Shown: positions 50,478 to 62,766 of the stretch, one piece after another
How the letters are laid out: each line of letters starts with the position of its first letter
Position numbering within the stretch: position 1 is the first letter of the stretch
From: Sipunculus nudus
Lineage: Eukaryota > Annelida > Sipuncula > Golfingiida > Sipunculidae
DNA length: 64,000 bases
Reading direction: 5' to 3'
Assembly (NCBI GenBank): GCA_026874595.1
Contig: CM049320.1
Location: forward strand, 39,740,714-39,804,713
Position numbers and translations under genes: made by a program
The notes under the pieces: model-generated
Seen by the model: only the letters and a program-made list of their open reading frames with translations
Told to the model about the DNA's origin: nothing
The model's database searches: none

Positions 50478-53400
50478 TTCAAAACTTAAAATACACAATC
50501 AAAGAACAAAACAACAACAACAAAAATAATAAAAATACTAACAGTATCTATGAAATTTAATAGTAATATTTGTTATAATAATAATACAAAATAAATAATA
50601 ATAATCAAATAATAATAATACATACGTACATAAATAATAAAGAGATAATAAATAGAAGAAAACATTGTACATAGAAGGGTATAAATGAGTTACATTAGTT
50701 CTGATATGATTTAGACCGAATTTAACAACACATATAAATATCTGATCTATGCTGGATATACAAACCTGTTTCTGGTCCCTTACAGTAAAAATTTTCTATT
50801 GGGAAGAGAAGAAGTCAAGACTATATAGATGATATGTTTAAATCAATTACAAGAAACTGATGTTTGTAGAATTCTATAATTAAGGTTGAACAGCTGATAT
50901 GTGTATATTAACATTTTAGTTTATCTTTGCGATGCATGATATATTCATGAAATTTTTACACAGTTCTTAATTAAGATTTTTACATTTTTTCAGTTGTTCA
51001 CTCCTGCATAAAAGTGGTTTAACAGTCCTTTTTATTGCACAAAAGAATAAAATAGAATTTACAAAACCATCATAATGATAGTTCAGTACAAAACTATATT
51101 TTCATTTAAAGTATAAATCATTTGCCAATATGGAAACCTTTGAATGATTATAATAAATAAATAACCTGGCAGAATTTATAGTATGTGTCTACAATATTAA
51201 TATCACATCGTAAAGCACACTGCTGTATTTATTCAAAAAAGTTGCAATATTCATCTGTTGTGCATACATCTATATACAAAGTAACCAGGTAGCAATACCT
51301 GTTTACCTTGCATTTGAATTACTATTTATAATACTTATTGTACAAGCAGTTACATTCATTAAATTAAAAGTCTGTGCAAGACAGCAGAGCATTTTATATA
51401 GTTTATGCAATACAATCAAGGTTGTTATTATTATTAGTGATGAAAATGCAACATTAGATATTTATAAAAGTTTATTAATATGATCACACAATCTAACATT
51501 AACAAACCCATGTTCTTGTTCCTAATATATAATAAAAGTTTTAAATTACCCAATTAAGATAATTGATATATTTTACTATTCTCTCTGATTTACAGCTCAC
51601 ACTTTTCATAACATTTAACTATGGAATACCATCTAGTGGAGTTTTGCTTTTATCAAATGCATGATATGTGTAGGCCGCAAGACTGTTTATTTTGACTGGG
51701 TCTTCACTTGACATTAGTAAGTGGAATTTTGAATTGTTGACTTTAGACATATATTTTCTCTTTAGGTTATCATACAAAGGACATTTCATAATAAAATGGT
51801 ATTCATCTTCTACATATGCTTCTCCATGGTTTAAGCAGTATCTACAGAGTCTGTCTACCAAATCTGTTTTATTTTGACGTCCATGTTCTATATCTAGTTC
51901 ATGGGAAGATGTTCTTAGTCTTGCCAAATTAGTTCGATATCTCTTATTTTAAATGAATGATAAATATAATTCTCTATCTAATGTATTTTTAAATATTACA
52001 TAAGTTTTTAATCTTCCATTAGTTTTTATGTTTTCTGACCATTCTTGCAGTCCATTATCCTGCAGTCTTTTGTTAAATCATGACAAAAAAAAAAGATTTT
52101 TTTGTTATTTACACAACAATATACATATACAATACACACATGAACACATAGTTTTGACACTGACATAAGTCAAACACAATGAATGAATAATGATAATATT
52201 TAAATAGATTAAGAAAACAAATCATGCTTATTACAAACAAAACACCCATTAATTAACTTATTCTCAATAAAATTCCAATAGTCTCTTCAGTCTTTGTGAT
52301 TATTCAGTAGCTGTTTACATCTAATTGAGTTTCTTCCAATATATGGTAAATACAAATGTATTGGGTTAATAAATCAGCACTAATTTGAATCCCCTACATC
52401 TTGTGATAGCCATGCATATCCAAACCCATTAGAAATTTATATATATTTTATTCTTGTTTCCTAGTTTTCCTTACCATTCTCATCTAATTTGTATAGTTTA
52501 TAGTAAAGTCGCTTTGGGAATCTGTTTTTCTGGCATTCTCACTATTTAAATAAAAAAAATACATTTGATCATAAACAGGGTTTGCATTAACAGTCTGCCA
52601 CAATCCCCTAGTGCTGCAGCATCGGGTGAAGATGTATTAATACTAAGAATATATTAAAGAGTTTGGTATGTACCTATTCTATATTATCCCTTTTCATATA
52701 ACCCCATAGTTTACTGCCAAAAGACAGAACTGGTAGTATCATTTATCAAACAGGGAAACGATTCTTTTACTGTGATTTATTTGTACTCAGAAATAACCTC
52801 TTTTATCATGAGAATAGATTTATTTTCTAACTACACTCATCTATCAGCGGTTATAAAGTGCAGTTGTTATTTATCTATATCTCCTTCGCTTGAACCATTG
52901 CCTTACTTAAACTGTTTTCCGGGCTTTCATCGCCAGGTCTTGCTCAGGTCCGATAACTTTCATCAATACAATAAGAGAGGGATCATTCATATATATATTA
53001 AGTCCAAAATATATACTTCGATTATCAGTTTTATGAGAAGGGGCAATATGTATGTTGGTTATATTCCCAATTACCCAAATGACACAAAAAATAATTTTAC
53101 CGGCTACATGCTGGAACAGGATAATTACCGCCCCAGAAGTATATGTCTCCAGATATCAACCATTTCTGTTTTAATGTATTAAAGACCTATTTCCCTCGCC
53201 CTGCTTCTATTAATATAACTTTTGTTTGACTGATCTAAATTTAAATCTAACATGACATTCCAATCACCTCCAATAATCCTGTGATCATTGGAAAGATTCT
53301 CAATCTCTAAAAATAGCCTTTAATAAATTGTTTGCGATTCATTATAAGGCCAATATACATTTATTAATGCGATCTTATAATCGTTCACTAAGCAGACTAA

Positions 53401-53670
53401 AATTTTATCTTTATCTTAAACCGCTTTTCGATTTCACAAGAAATATTGTTCTTAAATTATATGGCTGAATCCCTAGCATTTGTTGTACTTTGGCTGTTTA
53501 TGTTTTTTTTGTATCCATTCTGCTCTAAATTTATCTTCTGTTACTTAACTACTGGGAGTTTCTCGCATAAAAACTCTCTCTATATCTGTCTTTCTTTGTA
53601 ATCAATAAAAAATCTCTCATCTTTTCGTAAAGCTGCCTTAACCCCGTACATAGATGAACACTATATTCAA
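50472..53670 (-). pseudogene. LINE remnant, copy 5 (short unit)
   Basis: It is as in copy 4; C-terminal frame 51619-51927, endonuclease about 53003-53670. The same stops are present. Confidence 0.85.
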
Positions 53671-54797
53671 TTATTAAATCTGTGTGAAAAACAATCCATG
53701 TGGCCCACCTAACAATCATGATCTATATGTATTAGCGATATTATGAGAAATCAGATTAAAGCAGCAACATTTACTCATAAAATATAAACCCTGAAGTTGA
53801 AATTTTTACAATTTCCACAAACAATTAAAATTGCAAAATACACAGTATAAGAAAACATAAACAATATAGCAAATAAGTCACTGCCTTTAACCCCGGCTTG
53901 GCAGCATTTCAACAGCCTAATATTTTGCCGTCACATTTAACTCTGATCTTCCCCCAGTGCTGCCGCCTGTCGTACATAAAAGAAACTACATCATAAAAAT
54001 TCACTTCTCTGCATTTTCAAGTTCCTGTTTTCTTGCATGTAGTTCCTCCACTGTTGTGTCTAGTTCTATTCTATCTTACACATTTCTTTAATACCTATGC
54101 TTTAACCGCTTCTGCATTTTGCAAGATATCGGGGTCTTTCCACCATAATTGTTATCAGACCAAAGTGAGCGTGGTCCCATGGGTTCTTTGCATTGCAACA
54201 TCAGGATTTCATTGGAATTTAAAATTACCTTATTACGTTTCATTCCTTAATCGCTCATTGCCTTGTTATTTGTTATTCTGTTTCATTGATTTTTTTTTAT
54301 TTTTCGCTAATTTTCTTTTTAGTTATTACTTTGTCTTATTGATTGTTATTTATTATTCGCTAATTGCCTTGTTATTTGTTACTCTGTATCATTGAATTAT
54401 TATTTATTATTCGCTAATTGCCGAATTTCTTATTGTTTTATTGAATTGGTTTCATTATTCACTAATTTCCTTTCTTTTCGTTATTCTGTCTCTGAATTGT
54501 TATTTATTATTCGCTAATTGACCTGTCATTTTTTATTCCGTCTCACTGCTATGATATTTATTTTTTTATTGCTTTGTTTACTATTATCTTTCATGAACAT
54601 ATTTTTATCCTGCAACATGTTGCCTTCGAAAAAGTGTTTTATCGGGCTATGGCTTAAGTTTCTATACTGCTGCTATTCTCTTAACTGTTAGGAAGGTCAT
54701 CACAAGAGAGCTTGTGAGGTAGAAAGAGACCATGGCTCTCATTGGTCAGACGTACTAATTTATTTTATTTGTCCAAAGCTTGCAAACTCATATATAT

Positions 54798-54876
<79 letters not shown>

Positions 54877-55427
54877 TTCCACTAATTATTCGCACAAGGA
54901 TATTTGATTAGATTCTATTGTTTTATAGTTATTTTTAGCTTTATAAACAAACTCAAAGTAGGATTTCTACAAGAGTATTCCTTGCATGATACTGCCGACA
55001 ATATGCCGTAGGCTAAAATGAGCTAGTTTGAGGGGTTCCTTACTTATGAATCATTGAGCTTCCATTATTATATTTAAAAAACAATATCCATTAACAGACG
55101 CACTAGTTATAGCAGTGAGGACAGCTGGTCTCTGTTGGGGAGAATTCACTCTAGTAGGATCAACAAGCTGATAGGTGCCTGTACAATATTAAGGTGGAGT
55201 CTTGGAAACGGTTCCTTTGTCTGAGTTCTTCCTTTCATTTATCCTAAGACGAGTTTTCGGAAGCCATTTTCTCAATCAGGGCATTCAAAACACGGGGTGA
55301 TTCTGTAAAGCCCGAACTGTGACCTTGACACCCGGATAAGGGATTTCATCTCGGAATTTCTAGCTGTTGGACTAAAGAGAATCTAATTTAGTGCTTGTAC
55401 TGGTCACTAACTATTGCCGGTTATCTA

Positions 55428-55439
55428 AAAAGCCTAATG
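55428..55439. other. Short-unit deletion junction, copy 6
   Basis: The junction sequence is identical to those in copies 4 and 5. One nucleotide (C) can be assigned to either side. Confidence 0.93.
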
Positions 55440-58400
55440 TTCAAAACTTAAAATACACAATCAAAGAACAAAACAACAACAACAAAAATAATAAAAATAC
55501 TAACAGTATCTATGAAATTTAATAGTAATATTTGTTATAATAATAATACAAAATAAATAATAATAATCAAATAATAATAATACATACGTACATAAATAAT
55601 AAAGAGATAATAAATAGAAGAAAACATTGTACATAGAAGGGTATAGATGAGTTACATTAGTTCTGATATGATTTAGACCGAATTTAACAACACATATAAA
55701 TATCTGATCTATGCTGGATATACAAACCTGTTTCTGGTCCCTTACAGTAAAAATTTTCTATTGGGAAGAGAAGAAGTCAAGACTATATAGATGATATGTT
55801 TAAATCAATTACAAGAAACTGATGTTTGTAGAATTCTATAATTAAGGTTGAACAGCTGATATGTGTATATTAACATTTTAGTTTATCTTTGCGATGCATG
55901 ATATATTCATGAAATTTTAACACAGTTCTTAATTAAGATTTTTACATTTTTTCAGTTGTTCACTCCTGCATAAAAGTGGTTTAACAGTCCTTTTTATTGC
56001 ACAAAAGAATAAAATAGAATTTACAAAACCATCATAATGATAGTTCAGTACAAAACTATATTTTCATTTAAAGTATAAATCATTTGCCAATATGGAAACC
56101 CTTGAATGATTATAATAAATAAATAACCTGGCAGAATTTATAGTATGTGTCTACAATATTAATATCACATCGTAAAGCACACTGCTGTATTTATTCAAAA
56201 AAGTTGCAATATTCATCTGTTGTGCATACATCTATATACAAAGTAACCAGGTAGCAATACCTGTTTACCTTGCATTTGAATTACTATTTATAATACGTAT
56301 TGTACAAGCAGTTACATTCATTAAATTAAAAGTCTGTGCAAGACAGCAGAGCATTTTATATAGTTTATGCAATACAATCAAGGTTGTTATTATTATTAGT
56401 GATGAAAATGCAACATTAGATATTTATAAAAGTTTATTAATATGATCACACAATCTAACATTAACAAACCCATGTTCTTGTTCCTAATATATAATAAAAG
56501 TTTTAAATTACCCAATTAAGATAATTGATATATTTTACTATTCTCTCTGATTTACAGCTCACACTTTTCATAACATTTAACTATGGAATACCATCTAGTG
56601 GAGTTTTGCTTTTATCAAATGCATGATATGTGTAGGCCGCAAGACTGTTTATTTTGACTGGGTCTTCACTTGACATTAGTAAGTGGAATTTTGAATTGTT
56701 GACTTTAGACATATATTTTCTCTTTAGGTTATCATACAAAGGACATTTCATAATAAAATGGTATTCATCTTCTACATATGCTTCTCCATGGTTTAAGCAG
56801 TATCTACAGAGTCTGTCTACCAAATCTGTTTTATTTTGACGTCCATGTTCTATATCTAGTTCATGGGAAGATGTTCTTAGTCTTGCCAAATTAGTTCGAT
56901 ATCTCTTATTTTAAATGAATGATAAATATAATTCTCTATCTAATGTATTTTTAAATATTACATAAGTTTTTAATCTTCCATTAGTTTTTATGTTTTCTGA
57001 CCATTCTTGCAGTCCATTATCCTGCAGTGTTTTGTTAAATCATGACAAAAAAAAAAGATTTTTTTGTTATTTACACAACAATATACATATACAATACACA
57101 CATGAACACATAGTTTTGACACTGACATAAGTCAAACACAATGAATGAATAATGATAATATTTAAATAGATTAAGAAAACAAATCATGCTTATTACAAAC
57201 AAAACACCCATTAATTAACTTATTCTCAATAAAATTCCAATAGTCTCTTCAGTCTTTGTGATTATTCAGTAGCTGTTTACATCTAATTGAGTTTCTTCCA
57301 ATATATGGTAAATACAAATGTATTGGGTTAATAAATCAGCACTAATTTGAATCCCCTACATCTTGTGATAGCCATGCATATCCAAACCCATTAGAAATTT
57401 ATATATATTTTATTCTTGTTTCCTAGTTTTCCTTACCATTCTCATCTAATTTGTATAGTTTATAGTAAAGTCGCTTTGGGAATCTGTTTTTCTGGCATTC
57501 TCACTATTTAAATAAAAAAAAATACATTTGATCATAAACAGGGTTTGCATTAACAGTCTGCCACAATCCCCTAGTGCTGCAGCATCGGGTGAAGATGTAT
57601 TAATACTAAGAATATATTAAAGAGTTTGGTATGTACCTATTCTATATTATCCCTTTTCATATAACCCCATAGTTTACTGCCAAAAGACAGAACTGGTAGT
57701 ATCATTTATCAAACAGGGAAACGATTCTTTTACTGTGATTTATTTGTACTCAGAAATAACCTCTTTTATCATGAGATTAGATTTATTTTCTAACTACACT
57801 CATCTATCAGCGGTTATAAAGTGCAGTTGTTATTTATCTATATCTCCTTCGCTTGAACCATTGCCTTACTTAAACTGTTTTCCGGGCTTTCATCGCCAGG
57901 TCTTGCTCAGGTCCGATAACTTTCATCAATACAATAAGAGAGGGATCATTCATATATATATTAAGTCCAAAATATATACTTCGATTATCAGTTTTATGAG
58001 AAGGGACAATATGTATGTTGGTTATATTCCCAATTACCCAAATGACACAAAAAATAATTTTACCGGCTACATGCTGGAACAGGATAATTACCGCCCCAGA
58101 AGTATATGTCTCCAGATATCAACCATTTCTGTTTTAATGTATTAAAGACCTATTTCCCTCGCCCTGCTTCTATTAATATAACTTTTGTTTGACTGATCTA
58201 AATTTAAATCTAACATGACATTCCAATCACCTCCAATAATCCTGTGATCATTGGAAAGATTCTCAATCTCTTAAAATAGCCTTTAATAAATTGTTTGCGA
58301 TTCATTATAAGGCCAATATACATTTACTAATGCGATCTTATAATCGTTCACTAAGCAGACTAAAATTTTATCTTTATCTTAAACCGCTTTTCGATTTCAC

Positions 58401-58633
58401 AAGAAATATTGTTCTTAAATTATATGGCTGAATCCCTAGCATTTGTTGTACTTTGGCTGTTTATGTTTTTTTTGTATCCATTCTGCTCTAAATTTATCTT
58501 CTGTTACTTAACTACTGGGAGTTTCTCGCATAAAAACTCTCTCTATATCTGTCTTTCTTTGTAATCAATAAAAAATCTCTCATCTTTTCGTAAAGCTGCC
58601 TTAACCCCGTACATAGATGAACACTATATTCAA
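55434..58633 (-). pseudogene. LINE remnant, copy 6 (short unit)
   Basis: It is as in copy 4; C-terminal frame 56581-56889, endonuclease about 57966-58633. One base differs in the region matching the plus-strand residues MRRDN (others MRRGN). Confidence 0.85.
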
Positions 58634-59750
58634 TTATTAAATCTGTGTGAAAAACAATCCATGTGGCCCACCTAACAATCATGATCTATATGTATTAGCG
58701 ATATTATGAGAAATCAGATTAAAGCAGCAACATTTACTCATAAAATATAAACCCTGAAGTTGAAATTTTTACAATTTCCACAAACAATTAAAATTGCAAA
58801 ATACACAGTATAAGAAAACATAAACAATATAGCAAATAAGTCACTGCCTTTAACCCCGGCTTGGCAGCATTTCAACAGCCTAATATTTTGCCGTCACATT
58901 TAACTCTGATCTTCCCCCAGTGCTGCCGCCTGTCGTACATAAAAGAAACTACATCATAAAAATTCACTTCTCTGCATTTTCAAGTTCCTGTTTTCTTGCA
59001 TGTAGTTCCTCCACTGTTGTGTCTAGTTCTATTCTATCTTACACATTTCTTTAATACCTATGCTTTAACCGCTTCTGCATTTTGCAAGATATCGGGGTCT
59101 TTCCACCATAATTGTTATCAGACCAAAGTGAGCGTGGTCCCATGGGTTCTTTGCATTGCAACATCAGGATTTCATTGGAATTTAAAATTACCTTATTACG
59201 TTTCATTCCTTAATCGCTCATTGCCTTGTTATTTGTTATTCTGTTTCATTGATTTTTTTTTTATTTTTCGCTAATTTTCTTTTTAGTTATTACTTTGTCT
59301 TATTGATTGTTATTTATTATTCGCTAATTGCCTTGTTATTTGTTACTCTGTATCATTGAATTATTATTTATTATTCGCTAATTGCCGAATTTCTTATTGT
59401 TTTATTGAATTGGTTTCATTATTCACTAATTTCCTTTCTATTCGTTATTCTGTCTCTGAATTGTTATTTATTATTCGCTAATTGACCTGTCATTTTTTAT
59501 TCCGTCTCACTGCTATGATATTTATTTTTTTATTGCTTTGTTTACTATTATCTTTCATGAACATATTTTTATCCTGCTACATGTTGCCTTCGAAAAAGTG
59601 TTTTATCGGGCTATGGCTTAAGTTTCTATACTTCTGCTATTCTCTTAACTGTTAGGAAGGTCATCACAAGAGAGCTTGTGAGGTAGAAAGAGACCATGGC
59701 TCTCATTGGTCAGACGTACTAATTTATTTTATTTGTCCAAAGCTTGCAAA

Positions 59751-59832
<82 letters not shown>

Positions 59833-61614
59833 TTCCACTAATTATTCGCACAAGGATATTTGATTAGATTCTATTGTTTTATAGTTATTTTTACCTTTAT
59901 AAACAAACTCAAAGTAGGATTTCTACAAGAGTATTCCTTGCATGATACTGCCGACAATATGCCGTAGGCTAAAATGACCTAGTTTGAGGGGTTCCTTACT
60001 TATGAATCATTGAGCTTCCATTATTATATTTTAAAAACAATATCCATTAACAGACGCACTAGTTATAGCAGTGAGGACAGCTGATCTCTGTTGGGGAGAA
60101 TTCACTCTAGTAGGATCAACAAGCTGATAGGTGCCTGTACAATATTAAGATGGAGTCTTGGAAACGTTTCCTTTGTCTGAGTTCTTCCTTTCATTTATCC
60201 TAAGACGAGTTTTCGGAAGCCATTTTCTCAATCAGGGCATTCAAAACACGGGGTGTGTCTGTAAAGCCCGAACTGTGACCTTGACACCCGGATAAGGGAT
60301 TTCATCTCGGAATTTCTAGCTGTTGGACTAAAGAGAATCTAATTTAGTGCTTGTACTGGTCACTAACCATTGCCGGTTATCTAAAAAGCATTCAATTGTG
60401 TAAACAAAATCTTCCCCGTTGATTTCGCTCCGTCAAAAAATCGTATCATGACACAATATCTAATACATAATGATACGCAAATGACGTTCAAGAAAAAAAT
60501 TCAAGTTCCCAATTCCTTCATTATTTGGCAAAAATCACCTCTCTTTGAACGCTCAAAATTATAATGTAACTTGCCAACACTTTGGCTTGAGCATAACGCA
60601 CTTTTCCATTTTACATTTACATGTTTTCTTTTTTTTCTGTCTTTGTGGATATCTGAGTTTCCAAAGATGGGCAAGTCATCTCACCGGACCCTTGCGGTTC
60701 TTGTGCCACTCTCTCCATATCACCACAAGGACTCGTTTACTCTTCGTAGGTTTTTATATTAATTCCAGTCTTAAGCCACTGCGGAATCAAATAGTTCAAA
60801 GTTTCCATATATTTTATTTGCATCCATGAGATTTCTGATCTTGTGTGTATAGCTGAGGATGTTCGCATGTGACTGCAACAGACGGGATGGTTATTACATG
60901 TTTGGCCCCACGGTTCAGTAACAAAACTTCAAGCGGCGGATAAACTGTTCCAACAACAAGTTCCGGTTCAATGCTAAAAATGTTGTTGTGTCGTAATTTT
61001 CTTCTTTAAGCTGTCGATAATGCCACCTGATACAGCCAGAGAAATGTATCGATACGATTTCATATGCCACCTGCTCACGCTTTATGATATCCTTTGCTTG
61101 ATTGTCGTAAAAAGGGAACACACTGACTGCTTGTTAATATAAATGTAAATTTTTTCAAAAACACAAACTTAACAATTAAAAAATTTAATCTATAATTGTT
61201 AAGGTTGACTCTTTTATACATGATTGAGACCAAATGTATTGTGATAATATTATATTGTAGACTTGATGACAAATGGATACTTTTCTCATGACGAGCCGGC
61301 GCATGTGAGTGACAATAGAAGATTATTACCAATGGTTTCCGTTTTTTTGATGATGTAGGGTGTATTCATACAATGATGTCAGCAGAGCAAACCTTCCTCT
61401 TTATAACCCATAGTTTTATTTCAGATTGTGCAAGGTCCGAGTGCAAGTGGAACACTATCTGGAAGTTCATTTATGTATGTGCTGTATTATTTTCAGTTCA
61501 TAAATGTCAAGTTAATGAAAGATACACAGTGACAAAATGTTCAGAGTAGGTAATGGGTCATCTGATCTTGGAGGAGCACGTTGAGGAGTCAACATCAGGC
61601 AAGTTACAATGACT

Positions 61615-61654
<40 letters not shown>

Positions 61655-61678
61655 GTGTGTGTGTATACTTGTCTTTAG

Positions 61679-61759
61679 GCCGTCCATTACGCCCAACAGT
61701 TATATCAGAATTCACAGAAGCCCTGTTTCATGAATTTACAATACGAAGGAAGGACCATT
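61679..61759 (+). other. Exon-like island present only in copy 7
   Basis: An 81-bp stretch follows acceptor-like cttgtctttag and ends at a consensus-like donor, accatt/gtgagt. Two frames are open: RPLRPTVISEF then TEALFHEFTIRRKDH (amphipathic, enters with two bases, leaves one), or AVHYAQQLYQNSQKP... (phase 0). Copies 1-3 keep only its first 18 bases because of a shared 240-bp deletion. Phases do not match E2 directly for the first frame, so if both are real another exon or a different transcript is needed. Family not recognised. Confidence 0.4.
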
Positions 61760-61936
61760 GTGAGTATTTCTTCAATTTGGTGTATACTGCATCAGGGTAG
61801 ATGTATGAACATATTATAAAAAAACTATTTTTGAGAACCCTTCCAATTTTATTATAAAAGCCTGTATGTTTAATTCATAAATAAGAATAGTTAGTGTTGC
61901 TTAAGGTTGGAATATTCTGCATCATGTTGCAACTAT
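61697..61936. other. 240-bp segment retained only in copy 7
   Basis: Copies 1-3 read gcccaattaaatatataat, joining the bases before 61697 to those after 61936 with two filler bases. Inside the retained segment, gaacccttccaattttattataaaagcctg resembles the following gaacccctgtaataattatacagaagtctg, and ttcttcaatttggtgtatactgcatcagggtagatg resembles the stretch near 62043-62080. So an old ~240-bp tandem duplication lies here, and the deletion in copies 1-3 removed roughly one repeat length. Confidence 0.7.
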
Positions 61937-62178
61937 AAATATATAATAAATGTATTAATTATAGAGAACCCCTGTAATAATTATACAGAAGTCTGGTATC
62001 TTACATAAAAATCGTACATTTACAGAGGAAGGAAAATAGTACTTCTTCAGTGTTGAATAAACTGCATAAAGGTAGATGTATAACACATTGTTAATTGCAT
62101 TATCATATTAAGGCCAAATGTTTATCGAGCAAATAAATAAAGTACATTAAAATACAACCAGACATGAGGAATATGCAG

Positions 62179-62281
62179 TTATCTCACACCAAAGGGGTAT
62201 GACATGATGACAGAACCAACACTGTCAGCCCTTCCGTCCCCGAAGGAGGAAGCCGTTCCAAACGCCAAGTCAGACCTGCAG
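62179..62281 (+). other. Exon-like island E2 (copy 7)
   Basis: It has the same frame and donor (ctgcag/gtacat). One amino-acid change relative to copies 1-3: SPKEEAVPN instead of SPKEAAVPN. Confidence 0.4.
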
Positions 62282-62718
62282 GTACATGAATATGTAAGTA
62301 ATTTCACTCACCACTTTTTTCTACATTCATTTATAAAATTCTACCATAAAAGTCCACTGAAAGATTTCCAAGCAAGGTCCGTACGTATATGAAATGGTGC
62401 GAAATTCACAGGCTGCCTGGAAAAACTGAATCATAAACTGAATCAGGAACATGAGGAACAGGCGGGATGCAACAGTAACTACATTTATTGCATGAAAATA
62501 TCCCAAGTATATTTTCAACATAATCCTTCATTAGTACACACTGCAGTCGTTCTGTATCTAAATCTCCTCTGCTCGAATCGCTGCTTTGTTTAGCAAAATT
62601 TTCGGGGTTTCACCACCAGATCTGGTGCAGGGCCGATAATTGTTATCAAACCAATGAGAGAGGGGTGTAAGGGTTTTTCAAGGTAGAGTTGGATGCACAA
62701 TACGGCATCTGGCTGTCA

Positions 62719-62766
<48 letters not shown>

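Larger units (their letters stand above)
48763..53728. repeat. Short tandem unit, copy 5 (4,966 bp)
   Basis: This short unit has the same internal junction as copies 4 and 6. Its left part matches copy 4 (for example aaggaatttcatctcgg), while its right part shares variants with copy 6 (gtgatttatttg at about 52773; ctcttcagtc at about 52284). The best-match partner therefore switches inside the unit. Confidence 0.96.
53729..58691. repeat. Short tandem unit, copy 6 (4,963 bp)
   Basis: This short unit has the same internal junction. Its first part shares private variants with partial long copy 7 (cttctgcattttgc; gagcgtggtcccatggg; ccttaatcgctc) that copies 1-5 lack. Its right part matches copy 5. 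Confidence 0.96.
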
